Notes: generated from the letters alone by a model not told the origin. Positions 48,267 to 57,919 are shown, counted from the stretch's first letter. The stretch: 64,000 nucleotides of DNA from Pengzhenrongella frigida (GCF_004168625.1 NZ_SDWW01000009.1:1-64000); one strand, 5' to 3'. A program made the numbers and translations.

Positions 48267-49499
48267 GTGCCAGCCGACGTCGCCCAACTGACCGAGCTCG
48301 TCACCGCGCTCAGCGCGGAGCTCATCGAGATCCGCCGCGACCTGCACGCCCACCCGGAGATCGCCCGCACCGAGCAGCGCACGACCGGCATAGTGGTCGA
48401 TCGACTCGTGGCCGCCGGACTAGCGCCGCGCCGCCTGCCCGGGACCGGGTTGGTGTGCGACATCGGCCCGGGACCGGCCACGAGCGGCCATCGCCGCATC
48501 GCCCTGCGGGCCGACCTCGACGCCCTGGGGCTGCAGGACTCCTGCGGCCTGCCCTGGCGCTCGACGGTGCCCGGGGTGGCGCACGCGTGCGGCCACGACG
48601 TCCACACCACGATCGTGCTCGGCGCCGGCCTCGTGCTCGCCGAGCTCGCGGCGCGGGGCCTGCTCACGACCGGGGTCCGGCTGATCTTCCAGGCGGCCGA
48701 GGAGGTCCAGCCCGGCGGGTCGCTCGACGCGATCTCGGCGGGCGTGCTCGACGGCGTCGGGCAGATCTTCGCCGTGCACTGCGACCCGAGGGTCGACGTG
48801 GGCTACATCGGCACCCGGATCGGGCCCATCACGTCGGCGTCCGACGAGGTCACCGTGACCCTCACCGGGGCGGGTGGGCACACGTCCCGCCCGCACCTGA
48901 CGGGCGACGTCGTCTTCGCGCTCGGCCAGGTCATCACCCAGGTGCCCGCCGTGCTCGGGCGGCGCCTCGACCCCCGCTCCGGGGTGAACCTCACCTGGGG
49001 CGCGGTCCAGGCCGGGACGACCCACAACGCGATCCCGGCGAGCGGATCGGTGCGCGGCACGCTGCGCTGCCTCGACGTGCGCGCGTGGGAACGCGCCTCG
49101 AGCGTGTTCCACTCCGCGGTCGAGCAGGTCCTGGCGCCGTACGACGTCGACGTCGAGGTGCGCCACCAGCGGGGCGTGCCACCGGTCGAGAACGCTGAGC
49201 GCTGCACGGCGACGCTCGAGACGGCCGCGCGGGACATGCTCGGGGCGGACTCCGTCCTGCTGACCGAGCAGTCTCTCGGGGGCGAGGACTTCGCGTGGTA
49301 CCTCACGCGGGTTCCCGGTGCGATGGCGCGGCTCGGGACGAGGACACCGGGCGGGTACACCCACGACATCCATCAGGGCGACCTGCAGATCGACGAACGG
49401 TCGATCGACATCGGCGTCCAGCTGCTCACCCGGGCGGCACTGACCGCACGGGACGTGCCGCCCATGCCCAGGGTTGCCACGAACATTCCGAATCCATAA
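48267..49499 (+). CDS. M20 family amidohydrolase
   Basis: A 410-residue metallohydrolase of the IAA-amino acid/hippurate hydrolase type. Metal ligands are visible in the HACGHDVHT, AAEEVQPGGS and GGEDFAW segments, and DLHAHPEIARTEQ stands near the N-terminus. It cleaves N-acyl amino acids; the exact substrate is unknown. GTG 48267 is preferred because it follows a TAGGCT box directly and puts the family N-terminus (QLTELVTALSAELIEIRRDL) at the right place. GTG 48201, overlapping the manC stop, would add 22 unconserved residues. Confidence 0.88.
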   Translation: MPADVAQLTELVTALSAELIEIRRDLHAHPEIARTEQRTTGIVVDRLVAAGLAPRRLPGTGLVCDIGPGPATSGHRRIALRADLDALGLQDSCGLPWRSTVPGVAHACGHDVHTTIVLGAGLVLAELAARGLLTTGVRLIFQAAEEVQPGGSLDAISAGVLDGVGQIFAVHCDPRVDVGYIGTRIGPITSASDEVTVTLTGAGGHTSRPHLTGDVVFALGQVITQVPAVLGRRLDPRSGVNLTWGAVQAGTTHNAIPASGSVRGTLRCLDVRAWERASSVFHSAVEQVLAPYDVDVEVRHQRGVPPVENAERCTATLETAARDMLGADSVLLTEQSLGGEDFAWYLTRVPGAMARLGTRTPGGYTHDIHQGDLQIDERSIDIGVQLLTRAALTARDVPPMPRVATNIPNP

Positions 49500-49582
49500 C
49501 GTTCGGCAGTGTTACCGCTTAGTAGCGCGAGGTCGTCACATCCGCCCACTAATGTGCCAGGTACATCAGTCGGCCAGTTTTG

Positions 49583-49615
49583 GCGGGGGGTTCGCAACGA
49601 TGCGAACTGTCCCGC
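49583..49615 (+). promoter_or_regulatory. Leader hairpin of nucleoside importer operon
   Basis: Perfect arms gttcgca (49590-49596) and tgcgaac (49601-49607) around acga, with a second stem gcggg/cccgc outside. It lies in the leader 50-80 bases before the SBP start. It could be an operator or an mRNA structure. A -10-like taatgt is at 49550-49555. Confidence 0.5.
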
Positions 49616-49664
49616 TGAGAACCCCTGGACCGGCTCGGCGTCTACAGAGCAACAGGAGTACGAC

Positions 49665-50756
49665 GTGAAGAGAATGACGCGAGTCGCAAGTCTGGCGGCT
49701 GTCGCCGCCCTGGCACTGACGGCGTGTTCGAGCGCGCCCGAGGAGGAGACCACCACTGCCGAGGAGACGAGCGCTGCCACCGATTTCACGGCGTGCATGG
49801 TCTCGGACTCGGGTGGCTTCGAGGACAAGTCGTTCAACCAGTCCGGTGCCGAGGGCCTTGACCAGGCGGTCGCAGACCTGGGGATCGAGGAGATCAAGGT
49901 CGAGTCCTCCGCGGAGACCGACTTCACCCCGAACATCGACAGCCTCGTCCAGCAGGACTGCAACCTCATCATCGGGGTCGGCTTCCTCCTCGAGGACCCG
50001 ATCCAGGCGGCCGCCGAGGCCAACCCGGACATCAACTTCGCGCTCGTCGACAGCTCGTTCTCCGCGCCGGACTTCTCCCCGCTGACGATCGACAACGCCA
50101 AGCCGCTCCTGTTCAACACGCAGGAGGCGTCCTTCCTCGCCGGCTACGCCGCCGCGGGCATGTCGAAGACCGGGACGGTCGCCACGTTCGGCGGCATCCA
50201 GCTCCCGTCCGTCTCGATCTTCATGGACGGCTTCGCCGACGGCGTCGCGCAGTACAACACCGACAGCGGCACCGCGGTCAAGGTCCTCGGCTGGGACAAG
50301 GCGGCCCAGACGGGCTCCTTCACCGGTGACTTCGAGAACCAGGCCAACGGCCAGAACCTCGCCCAGGGCTTCATCGACCAGGGCGCGGACGTCATCATGC
50401 CCGTCGCCGGGCCGGTCGGGCTCGGCGCTGCCGCGGCCGCCAAGGCCGCCGGCAACGTCATGATCGTGGGCGTCGACGCCGACTGGTTCGACACGGCGCC
50501 GGACTACTCCGACATCATCCTGACCTCGGTCATCAAGAAGATCGGGCAGTCGGTCGTCGACGCCGTCACCCAGGCCGTCGAGGGCAACTTCTCCAGCGAC
50601 CCGTACGTGGGCACGCTCGAGAACGGTGGCGTGGACATCGCGCCGTTCCACAGCTTCGAAGCCACGGTCCCGGCCGAGCTCGTGACCAAGCTCGACGAGC
50701 TCAAGGCCTCGATCATCTCGGGTGACCTCGTGGTCGAGTCGGAGAGCCAGAACTAG
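49665..50756 (+). CDS. BMP-family nucleoside-binding lipoprotein
   Basis: A 363-residue lipoprotein of the basic membrane protein (BMP/PnrA) family, which bind purine or pyrimidine nucleosides. Signal peptide and lipobox ALTAC precede VSDSGGFEDKSFNQSGAEGL, IGVGFLLEDPIQAAAEANPD and GVDADWFDTAPDYSD. GTG 49665 follows AGGAG by six bases. It is the first gene of the importer with 50915, 52489 and 53733, followed by cdd and deoA, which supports nucleosides as cargo. Confidence 0.92.
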   Translation: MKRMTRVASLAAVAALALTACSSAPEEETTTAEETSAATDFTACMVSDSGGFEDKSFNQSGAEGLDQAVADLGIEEIKVESSAETDFTPNIDSLVQQDCNLIIGVGFLLEDPIQAAAEANPDINFALVDSSFSAPDFSPLTIDNAKPLLFNTQEASFLAGYAAAGMSKTGTVATFGGIQLPSVSIFMDGFADGVAQYNTDSGTAVKVLGWDKAAQTGSFTGDFENQANGQNLAQGFIDQGADVIMPVAGPVGLGAAAAAKAAGNVMIVGVDADWFDTAPDYSDIILTSVIKKIGQSVVDAVTQAVEGNFSSDPYVGTLENGGVDIAPFHSFEATVPAELVTKLDELKASIISGDLVVESESQN

Positions 50757-50772
50757 CAGTACACCTGCAACC

Positions 50773-50809
50773 ACGGTGGCCCGGGCAGCACCCCTGCCCG
50801 GGCCACCGT
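50773..50809 (+). terminator. 16-bp perfect hairpin after BMP gene
   Basis: Arms 50773-50788 and 50794-50809 are perfect complements around a five-base loop, 16 bases after the SBP stop. This is the fourth SBP gene in the window with such a hairpin. No T-run follows. Confidence 0.85.
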
Positions 50810-50914
50810 CGTTGCGTCTGCCGCTCGTCCCGCGGGTTCTGCGCGGCTCCCGGGCGAGTCCCGTGCAGAGCGCTACTGTTCGAGCAACAACGATGTTGAA
50901 AGGGACCAGGTCAC

Positions 50915-52492
50915 GTGAAGCTGGAACTACGCGGGATCACCAAACGCTTCGGGTCCTTGGTGGCGAACGACCACATCGACCTGGTCGTCGAGTCAGGCGA
51001 GATCCACGCGTTGCTCGGTGAGAACGGTGCAGGCAAGAGCACCCTGATGAACGTCCTGTACGGGTTCTACGACCCGGACGACGGCGAGATCCTCATCGAC
51101 GACACCGCGGTGAACTTTGACGGACCGGGCGACGCGATGGCCGCCGGCATCGGCATGGTCCACCAGCACTTCATGCTCGTGCCCGTGTTCACGGTCGCCG
51201 AGAACGTCGTCCTGGGGCACGAACCGGTCCGGGGCGGCGGGCTGATCGACCTCACCGAGGCGCGGCGCCGCGTGCGCGAGATCTCCGACCGGTTCGGGTT
51301 CGACGTCGACCCGGACGCGAAGATCGAGGACCTCACCGTCGGTGCCCAGCAGCGCGTCGAGATCATCAAGGCCCTCTCGCGCGAGGCCCGGGTCCTCATC
51401 CTCGACGAGCCCACCGCGGTGCTCACCCCGCAGGAGACCGACGAGCTGATCGGCATCATGCGCCAGCTGCGCGACTCCGGTACCTCGATCGTGTTCATCA
51501 CCCACAAGCTCCGCGAGGTCCGCGCCGTCGCCGACCGGATCACGGTGATCCGCCGCGGCAAGGTCGTGGGCAGCGCATCGCCGTCCGCGCCCGAGACCGA
51601 GCTCGCCTCCCTCATGGTCGGGCGGTCCGTCGACCTCGGCGTCGACAAGGCGCCGGCCCAGCCCGGGGAGGTCGGCCTCGCGGTGCGGGACCTCACCGTG
51701 CTCGACGCCCTCGGCGTCCGCCAGCTCGACGGCATCTCGTTCGACGTCGCGCGCGGCGAGATCCTCGCGATCGCCGGCGTGCAGGGCAACGGCCAGACCG
51801 AGCTGACCGAGGTCATCCTCGGGCTGCAGAAGCCGGTCGTCGGATCGGTGCAGCTGGACGGGCTCGAGCTCATCGGGCGCACCGTCAAGGAGGTGCTCAA
51901 CGCCGGGGTCGGGTTCGTCCCCGAGGACCGCACCGAGGACGGCCTGGTGGCCGACTTCTCGATCGCCGAGAACCTCATCCTCGACCGGTACGACCAGCCG
52001 CCGTTCGCGAAGGGCTTCTCGCTGTACCCCTCGCAGGTGCGGACGAACGCCGAGAAGCGGACCGTCGAGTTCGACGTGCGCACCGGGTCGGTCGACGCGT
52101 TCGCGAGCACGCTGTCCGGCGGCAACCAGCAGAAGGTCGTCCTCGCCCGCGAGATGTCCCGACCGCTGCGCCTGCTCGTGGCGTCCCAGCCGACGCGCGG
52201 CCTCGACGTCGGCTCGATCGAGTTCGTGCACTCCCGCATCGTCGCCGAGCGTGACAACGGCACCCCCGTGCTCATCGTGTCGACCGAGCTCGACGAGGTC
52301 CTCGCGCTCGCCGACCGGATCGTGGTCATGTACCGCGGTCAGATCGTCGGCATCGTGCCCGGCGGCACCGACCGCGACGTCCTCGGCCTGATGATGGCCG
52401 GCGTCCCCCTGGTCGAGGCCCGCGAGCAGGCCGCAGCCCATCACACCGCGCTCGGCGACGCCGATATCGCGACCGAGGAGGACAACTCGTGA
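50915..52492 (+). CDS. Nucleoside ABC importer ATPase (double domain)
   Basis: A 525-residue RbsA-type double ATPase. Domain 1 has GENGAGKSTLMNVLYG and LILDEPTAVLTPQE; domain 2 has the degenerate GVQGNGQTE in place of Walker A and LSGGNQQKVVLAREM, with Gln-Pro-Thr-Arg-Gly-Leu-Asp instead of Glu-Pro in its Walker B region. Such asymmetry is normal for this family. GTG 50915 follows AAAGGGACC. It overlaps the first permease by four bases. Confidence 0.93.
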   Translation: MKLELRGITKRFGSLVANDHIDLVVESGEIHALLGENGAGKSTLMNVLYGFYDPDDGEILIDDTAVNFDGPGDAMAAGIGMVHQHFMLVPVFTVAENVVLGHEPVRGGGLIDLTEARRRVREISDRFGFDVDPDAKIEDLTVGAQQRVEIIKALSREARVLILDEPTAVLTPQETDELIGIMRQLRDSGTSIVFITHKLREVRAVADRITVIRRGKVVGSASPSAPETELASLMVGRSVDLGVDKAPAQPGEVGLAVRDLTVLDALGVRQLDGISFDVARGEILAIAGVQGNGQTELTEVILGLQKPVVGSVQLDGLELIGRTVKEVLNAGVGFVPEDRTEDGLVADFSIAENLILDRYDQPPFAKGFSLYPSQVRTNAEKRTVEFDVRTGSVDAFASTLSGGNQQKVVLAREMSRPLRLLVASQPTRGLDVGSIEFVHSRIVAERDNGTPVLIVSTELDEVLALADRIVVMYRGQIVGIVPGGTDRDVLGLMMAGVPLVEAREQAAAHHTALGDADIATEEDNS

Positions 52493-53736
52493 GCCAGCCG
52501 ATCGCACCGGAGCGGACGCAGCCCGCCGCGGGCAGGACGCGCGGGCAGCAGGCGCTGCACGAGATGCTGGCCAGCAACTGGCTCGCGACCGTGCTCGCGG
52601 TCGTGCTGGCGCTCGTGCTGTCCGGCGTGCTCATCGCCGCGGCCGACAAGGCCGTCCAGGAGACCGCCACCTACCTCTTCGCGCGACCTGGGGACTTCTT
52701 CGGTGCCGTGTGGACCTCGGTCTCGAGCGCGTACGTGGCGCTGTTCCAGGGCTCGATCGTCGACACGAGCGCGAGCACCCTCACCCGCATGATCCGGCCG
52801 ATCACCGAGACGATGACCGTCTCGATCCCGCTGATCTTCGCGGGGCTCGGGCTCGGGATCGGCTTCCGGGCCGGGCTGTTCAACATCGGTGCGCAGGGCC
52901 AGATCATCCTCGGCGCGGTGTTCGCGGGTTACGTCGGCTTCACGTTCGACCTGCCGCCCGTCGTGCACGTGGTGCTCGCCGTGGTCGCCGCCGCGATCGG
53001 TGGTGGCCTGTGGGCCGGCATCGCGGGTGTGCTCAAGGCGCGCACGGGTGCGAACGAGGTGATCGTGACGATCATGCTCAACAACATCGCGGTGTACCTC
53101 GTCGCGTTCCTGCTCACGACCACTGCGTTCCAGCGCGGCGACAGCAACAACCCGATCTCGCCGCCGCTGAACTCGAACTCGCTGTTCCCGCTCCTGCTCG
53201 GGTCCGGCTTCCGGCTGCACGCCGGCTTCCTGCTCGCGCTCGCGACCGCGGTCGGCGTGTGGTGGCTGATGAACCGCTCGACGATCGGCTTCCAGTTCCG
53301 GGCGGTCGGGTCGAACCCGAACGCCGCCCGGGTGGCCGGGATCTCGGTCAACGCGGCCTACGTGTGGGTGATGGTCGTCGCCGGTGCGCTGGCCGGTCTG
53401 GGCGGCGCGGCGCAGGTGCTCGGCACAGAGAAGGTGCTGACCGCCGGGGTCGCCGCGAGCTTCGGGTTCGACGCGATCACGGTCGCCCTGCTCGGGCGGT
53501 CCAAGCCGCTGGGCACCGTGCTCGCCGGGCTGCTGTTCGGTGCGCTGCGGGCGGGTGGGTTCGCCATGCAGGCCCGGACCGGGACCCCGATCGACATCGT
53601 GCTCGTCGTGCAGTCGCTGATCGTGCTCTTCATCGCCGCGCCACCTCTGGTGCGGGCGTTGTTCCGGCTACCCGCGGCCGGGACGGAACCGCCCGTCCTT
53701 GCCGTCAGCCCGTCCGTGAAGGAGGTAGGCCTGTGA
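52489..53736 (+). CDS. Nucleoside ABC importer permease 1
   Basis: A 415-residue permease of the branched-chain/nucleoside (BPD_transp_2) family. It has RPITETMTVSIPLIFAGLGL, FNIGAQGQIILGAVFAGYVG and LLGRSKPLGTVLAGLLFGAL. It begins with a GTG overlapping the ATPase stop and pairs with permease 2 to form the channel. A 30-residue cytoplasmic tail precedes the first helix. Confidence 0.92.
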   Translation: MSQPIAPERTQPAAGRTRGQQALHEMLASNWLATVLAVVLALVLSGVLIAAADKAVQETATYLFARPGDFFGAVWTSVSSAYVALFQGSIVDTSASTLTRMIRPITETMTVSIPLIFAGLGLGIGFRAGLFNIGAQGQIILGAVFAGYVGFTFDLPPVVHVVLAVVAAAIGGGLWAGIAGVLKARTGANEVIVTIMLNNIAVYLVAFLLTTTAFQRGDSNNPISPPLNSNSLFPLLLGSGFRLHAGFLLALATAVGVWWLMNRSTIGFQFRAVGSNPNAARVAGISVNAAYVWVMVVAGALAGLGGAAQVLGTEKVLTAGVAASFGFDAITVALLGRSKPLGTVLAGLLFGALRAGGFAMQARTGTPIDIVLVVQSLIVLFIAAPPLVRALFRLPAAGTEPPVLAVSPSVKEVGL

Positions 53737-55037
53737 GCACCGTCGTGGAAGCCCCGACCGCGTCGTCGGGTCCCCAGTCGCCTCGCAGCGGCGCCGTCCT
53801 GGCCCCGATCAGCTGGAAGGCGCCGATCGCCTACGCCGTCGTGGCCGTCATCGCCCTCATCGGGTTCGTGGTGGTCGCGCCGAAGGGGCTCGAGACCACG
53901 TTCACCGTGTCGACCTCCTCGGACTTCTTCCAGATCGCCCCGATCACCGTGCCGTCCACCGCCACCGCGCTCCTGCTGTGCCTGGTCGCGCTCGTGCTGG
54001 CGGGCGTCTCGTTCTGGGCGACCCGGTCCCGGCGCAAGGTCGGGGTGTGGTTGCCGTCCGTGTACGGCGTCGCGCTCGTGCTCGCGTTCCTCACCTGGTC
54101 CGCGGCGGGCAAGGACTCGGCGCTGCCCCTGACCGGCCTGCTCCAGGGCTCGCTGTTCCTCGCGGTCCCGTTGGTGTTCGGCGCGCTCGCGGGCCTGCTC
54201 TGCGAGCGGTCGGGGATCATCAACATCGCCATCGAGGGCCAGCTGCTCGCGGGGGCGTTCCTCGCCGCCGTCGTCGCCTCGATCACCCACAGCGCCTACG
54301 CGGGCCTGGTCGCCGCACCGATCGCCGGTGCCCTGGTCGGGCTCCTGCTGGTGCTGTTCTCGATCCGGTACATGGTCGACCAGATCATCGTCGGGGTGGT
54401 GCTCAACGTGCTCGTCATCGGCGTGACGAGCTACCTGTTCTCGACGGTGCTCAAGGTCGACGCCGCCACGTTCAACTCCCCGCCGAAGCTGCCGGTCATC
54501 GGGATCCCGGTGCTCTCGCAGATCCCGATCATCGGCCCGGTGCTGTTCCGGCAGACCGTGCTCGTGTACGTCATGTACGTCGTGGTGGCCGTGCTCCAGG
54601 TCATGGTGTTCCGCAGCCGCTGGGGCCTGCGCCTGCGCGCCGTCGGCGAGCACCCCAAGGCGGCCGACACCGTCGGGATCAAGGTCAACCTCACGCGGAT
54701 GAAGTCCACGGTCCTCGGTGGCGCGGTCGCCGGTCTGGGCGGTGCCTTCTTCACGGTCGCCGCCGGGCTGGCCTTCGGCAAGGAGATGGCCGGTGGCAAG
54801 GGGTATATCGCCCTGGCTGCCATGATCCTCGGGCGGTGGAGCCCGGCCGGTGCGCTGGCGGCAGCCCTGCTGTTCGGGTTCTCGGACAACCTGCGGGTGG
54901 TGCTCGGCATCGTGGGCACGCCGATCCCCAGCCAGATCATGCTCATGACGCCGTACGTCGTCACGATCTTCGCCGTCGCCGGAGTGGTCGGGCGCGTGCG
55001 CGCGCCGGCCTCCGAGGGCATCCCGTACGTCAAGTGA
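53733..55037 (+). CDS. Nucleoside ABC importer permease 2
   Basis: A 434-residue permease of the same family. It has an N-terminal tail, LVFGALAGLLCERSGIINIA with EGQLLAGAFLAA, and GRWSPAGALAAALLFGF. GTG 53733 overlaps the stop of permease 1 and has AAGGAGG upstream within it. The extra N-terminal helices (about 90 residues) are common in actinobacterial copies. Confidence 0.92.
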   Translation: MSTVVEAPTASSGPQSPRSGAVLAPISWKAPIAYAVVAVIALIGFVVVAPKGLETTFTVSTSSDFFQIAPITVPSTATALLLCLVALVLAGVSFWATRSRRKVGVWLPSVYGVALVLAFLTWSAAGKDSALPLTGLLQGSLFLAVPLVFGALAGLLCERSGIINIAIEGQLLAGAFLAAVVASITHSAYAGLVAAPIAGALVGLLLVLFSIRYMVDQIIVGVVLNVLVIGVTSYLFSTVLKVDAATFNSPPKLPVIGIPVLSQIPIIGPVLFRQTVLVYVMYVVVAVLQVMVFRSRWGLRLRAVGEHPKAADTVGIKVNLTRMKSTVLGGAVAGLGGAFFTVAAGLAFGKEMAGGKGYIALAAMILGRWSPAGALAAALLFGFSDNLRVVLGIVGTPIPSQIMLMTPYVVTIFAVAGVVGRVRAPASEGIPYVK

Positions 55038-55045
55038 GGAACACC

Positions 55046-55447
55046 GTGGAGAACGAGATCGACTGGGATGCCCTGCGCCTCGCGGCGACCGAGGTGATGC
55101 GCCGCGCGTACGTGCCGTACTCCAAGTTCCCGGTGGGGGCCGCGGCGCTGGTCGACGACGGCCGGATCGTGGTGGGCTGCAACGTCGAGAACGCGTCCTA
55201 CGGGCTGACGCTGTGCGCCGAGTGCGCGCTCGTCTCCGGCCTGCACGTCTCGGGCGGCGGACGGCTCGTGGCCTTCGCCTGCGTCGATGCGCACGGCAAC
55301 GCGCTGATGCCGTGCGGGCGGTGCCGCCAGCTGCTGTGGGAGCACGGCGGGGCCGCGCTGCTGGTGAACACTGTGAGCGGTGTCCGGCCCATGACCGAGG
55401 TCTTGCCGGACGCCTTCGGACCCGAGGACCTGGTGGAGCGAGCATGA
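55046..55447 (+). CDS. cdd: Cytidine deaminase
   Basis: A 133-residue homotetrameric-type zinc enzyme converting cytidine and deoxycytidine to uridine forms. It has YVPYSKFPVGAAAL, the catalytic Cys-Ala-Glu in LTLCAECALVSG and zinc ligands in MPCGRCRQLLWE. GTG 55046 lies eight bases after the permease stop with GAGGA upstream. It overlaps deoA by four bases. Confidence 0.95.
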   Translation: MENEIDWDALRLAATEVMRRAYVPYSKFPVGAAALVDDGRIVVGCNVENASYGLTLCAECALVSGLHVSGGGRLVAFACVDAHGNALMPCGRCRQLLWEHGGAALLVNTVSGVRPMTEVLPDAFGPEDLVERA

Positions 55448-56745
55448 GTACCGCAGAGCTTTTCGACGCAGTCGACGTCATCCGCACCAAACGCGACAAG
55501 GGCCGGCTGAGCGACGCCCAGATCGACTGGGTCATCGACGCCTACACCCGCGGCGTCGTGGCTGAGGAGCAGATGTCGGCGCTCAACATGGCCATCCTGC
55601 TCAACGGCATGGACCGACCCGAGATCGCGCGGTGGACGGCGGCGATGATCGCGTCCGGCGAGCGGATGGACTTCTCCGGGCTGTCCCGCCCGACGTCGGA
55701 CAAGCACTCCACCGGCGGGGTCGGCGACAAGATCACCCTCCCGCTCGCACCGCTGGTCGCCGTGTTCGGCGTGGCGGTCCCGCAGCTCTCGGGCCGCGGG
55801 CTCGGTCACACGGGCGGCACGCTCGACAAGCTCGAGTCCATCCCCGGCTGGCGCGCCGCCCTGAGCAACGCCGAGATGCTGGCGCAGCTCGAGAGCATCG
55901 GCGCGGTCATCTGCCAGGCCGGGTCCGGCCTGGCCCCCGCCGACCGCAAGCTCTACGCGCTGCGCGACGTGACCGGCACGGTCGAGGCGATCCCGCTGAT
56001 CGCGTCGTCGATCATGAGCAAGAAGATCGCCGAGGGGACCGGATCCCTCGTGCTCGACGTCAAGGTCGGGTCCGGCGCCTTCATGAAGAACATCGACCAG
56101 GCGACCGAGCTCGCGCGCACCATGGTCGACCTCGGCACGGATGCCGGGGTGCGGACGGTGGCGCTGCTGACCGACATGTCGACGCCGCTCGGGCTGACCG
56201 CCGGGAACGCGCTCGAGGTGCGGGAGTCCGTCGAGGTGCTCGCCGGCGGCGGGCCGGCCGACGTCGTCGAGCTCACCGTCGCGCTCGCCCGGGAGATGCT
56301 CGCGGGCGCCGGGGTCACGGGCGTCGACCCGGCCGACGCGCTCGTCGACGGGCGGGCGATGGACGTGTGGAAGCGGATGATCCGGGCGCAGGGCGGGGAC
56401 CCGGACGCGGCGCTGCCGTGGGCGAGCGAGACCGAGCTGGTCCTCGCCCCGGCCGACGGCGTCGTCGTGAGGCTCGATGCGCTCGCGGTCGGGGTCGCGG
56501 CCTGGCGTCTCGGCGCCGGTCGCGCGCGCCGGAGCGACACCGTGCAGGCCGGCGCCGGGGTCGTGATGCACGCCAAGCCCGGTGCCCTGGTGCGCGCCGG
56601 TGAGCCGCTCATGACGTTGCACACCGACACCCCGGAACGGTTCTCGCGGGCGCGGGAGGCCCTGCTCGACGCGGTCACCATCGCCCCCGAGGGTTCGGCC
56701 CCGCCCCGCACGCCGCTGATCCTCGACCGGATCGCCGCGGGCTGA
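55444..56745 (+). CDS. deoA: Thymidine phosphorylase
   Basis: A 433-residue pyrimidine-nucleoside phosphorylase that releases base and (deoxy)ribose-1-phosphate. It has DVIRTKRDKGRLSDAQIDW, the phosphate-binding SDKHSTGGVGDK, SGRGLGHTGGTLDKLESIPG and KKIAEGTGSLVLDVKVGSGA. The ATG overlaps the cdd stop, so uridine from Cdd feeds directly to this product. It may also accept uridine, as PyNP enzymes do. Confidence 0.95.
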   Translation: MSTAELFDAVDVIRTKRDKGRLSDAQIDWVIDAYTRGVVAEEQMSALNMAILLNGMDRPEIARWTAAMIASGERMDFSGLSRPTSDKHSTGGVGDKITLPLAPLVAVFGVAVPQLSGRGLGHTGGTLDKLESIPGWRAALSNAEMLAQLESIGAVICQAGSGLAPADRKLYALRDVTGTVEAIPLIASSIMSKKIAEGTGSLVLDVKVGSGAFMKNIDQATELARTMVDLGTDAGVRTVALLTDMSTPLGLTAGNALEVRESVEVLAGGGPADVVELTVALAREMLAGAGVTGVDPADALVDGRAMDVWKRMIRAQGGDPDAALPWASETELVLAPADGVVVRLDALAVGVAAWRLGAGRARRSDTVQAGAGVVMHAKPGALVRAGEPLMTLHTDTPERFSRAREALLDAVTIAPEGSAPPRTPLILDRIAAG

Positions 56746-56753
56746 GCGTCGTC

Positions 56754-57818
56754 GTGCCGGGTCCCGCACCCAGCGCTCCGGCCAGCCGCCGGCTGCAGGC
56801 GACCACGGTCGCCCGCCGGCTCGGCCGGGTGCTGCGGTTCGGGGCCCCGTCGGGGTGGTACGGGGCACCCGCGGTCGCGGACGGCTGGTGGCCGCCGCCG
56901 CCGGTCGCGGTCGTCGCGGCCGGGCGCCGGGACGGCCTGCCCGCGGAGCTGCGGTCCCGCTACGACGACCTGCTCGCCGGGGCGAGGCCGCACGATGACG
57001 TGCGGGCGGTCCTCGAGCGCGTGTTCGCCGCCGGCGCCTCGCTCGACGCCGTCGCGTTCCTCGCCGCGACCTGGCCCGAGCTCACCGACCGGGACCGCGC
57101 CCAAGTGGCCGCGCCGCTGCGCCCGGTCGGCCGGGCCCGCGAGCTCCGGCTGGCCGAGGCGCCGGCCCAGCAGATGGACCCGACCACGTGCGGCTCCGCC
57201 GTGCTCGGGATGCTCGCCGCATCCGGTGACCCGCTGCTCGCGCTGTGGCTGGTGACGGGTCGGCGAATGCCCACGGCGCGGCCGTGGTGGCTCGGTACGC
57301 GCGCCGTGGCGGACGACGTGGCCACGGACGCGGCGTCCCGGTTCGTCGGGCTGCAGCTGGCCGTCAGGCGGGCCTCCAACCGGTCCGCCCTCGGCCCGCT
57401 GTCGTGGCCCGCAGGTCTCGGCACCCCGCCGTGGGGTGCGGCGCGGGCCGCGGTGTTCCCCGGGGCGACCTTCCGGTCGGTCATGATCGACGACACCGAC
57501 ACCCGCGGCCTGCGCGCCCTCCTGGGCCGCGCCGAACGGGCGCTCGCCGCCGGGGTGGGGGTGCCCCTGTTCACCGGCGGCGACCTCGGCGGTGGTGTCG
57601 CTGCGGCCGTCCCCCGGCACGTGGTCCTGCTGACCCCCGCGGCCACGCCCCCGGGGCCCGGCGAGGTGGGTCCGGAGTCCGGTCGGTACACCGTCTACGA
57701 GCCGTCCAGCGGTGCGGTGCACGCGGTGACCCGGGCCGAGCTGCTGGCCCCGGACGGGGCCCGGGCCGCGCTCGGCGGCTGGTCGCACGCGTGCTGGGCC
57801 GTGCTGCCGGGGGCCTGA
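56754..57818 (+). CDS. C39-peptidase-like protein of unknown function
   Basis: A 354-residue protein, GTG start, eight bases after deoA. I do not recognise a named family. It has a cysteine-protease-like arrangement: Cys146 in AQQMDPTTCGSAVLGM, His289 in VPRHVVLLTP and an acidic residue, Glu316, in YTVYEPSSGAV, the order Cys-His-Asp(Glu) of C39-type peptidases. There is no signal peptide or membrane helix, so it is probably cytoplasmic. Its position in the nucleoside-salvage block suggests co-expression but not a role. A transglutaminase-like or non-catalytic fold is also possible. Confidence 0.6.
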   Translation: MPGPAPSAPASRRLQATTVARRLGRVLRFGAPSGWYGAPAVADGWWPPPPVAVVAAGRRDGLPAELRSRYDDLLAGARPHDDVRAVLERVFAAGASLDAVAFLAATWPELTDRDRAQVAAPLRPVGRARELRLAEAPAQQMDPTTCGSAVLGMLAASGDPLLALWLVTGRRMPTARPWWLGTRAVADDVATDAASRFVGLQLAVRRASNRSALGPLSWPAGLGTPPWGAARAAVFPGATFRSVMIDDTDTRGLRALLGRAERALAAGVGVPLFTGGDLGGGVAAAVPRHVVLLTPAATPPGPGEVGPESGRYTVYEPSSGAVHAVTRAELLAPDGARAALGGWSHACWAVLPGA

Positions 57819-57919
57819 CGGGAGGTGCGCCGGCCCCCGGGAGGCCGGGAGCGGAACGGCTGGCGCTCGCCGTCGGGCAGGGCGACGATGGATCTGCACC
57901 CTCGGCGACTGGAGGAACC

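Noticed and set aside
49500-49664. Purine or preQ1 riboswitch in the nucleoside importer leader
   Set aside because: A hairpin is present, but I could not find the conserved junction or pseudoknot sequences of any known class.
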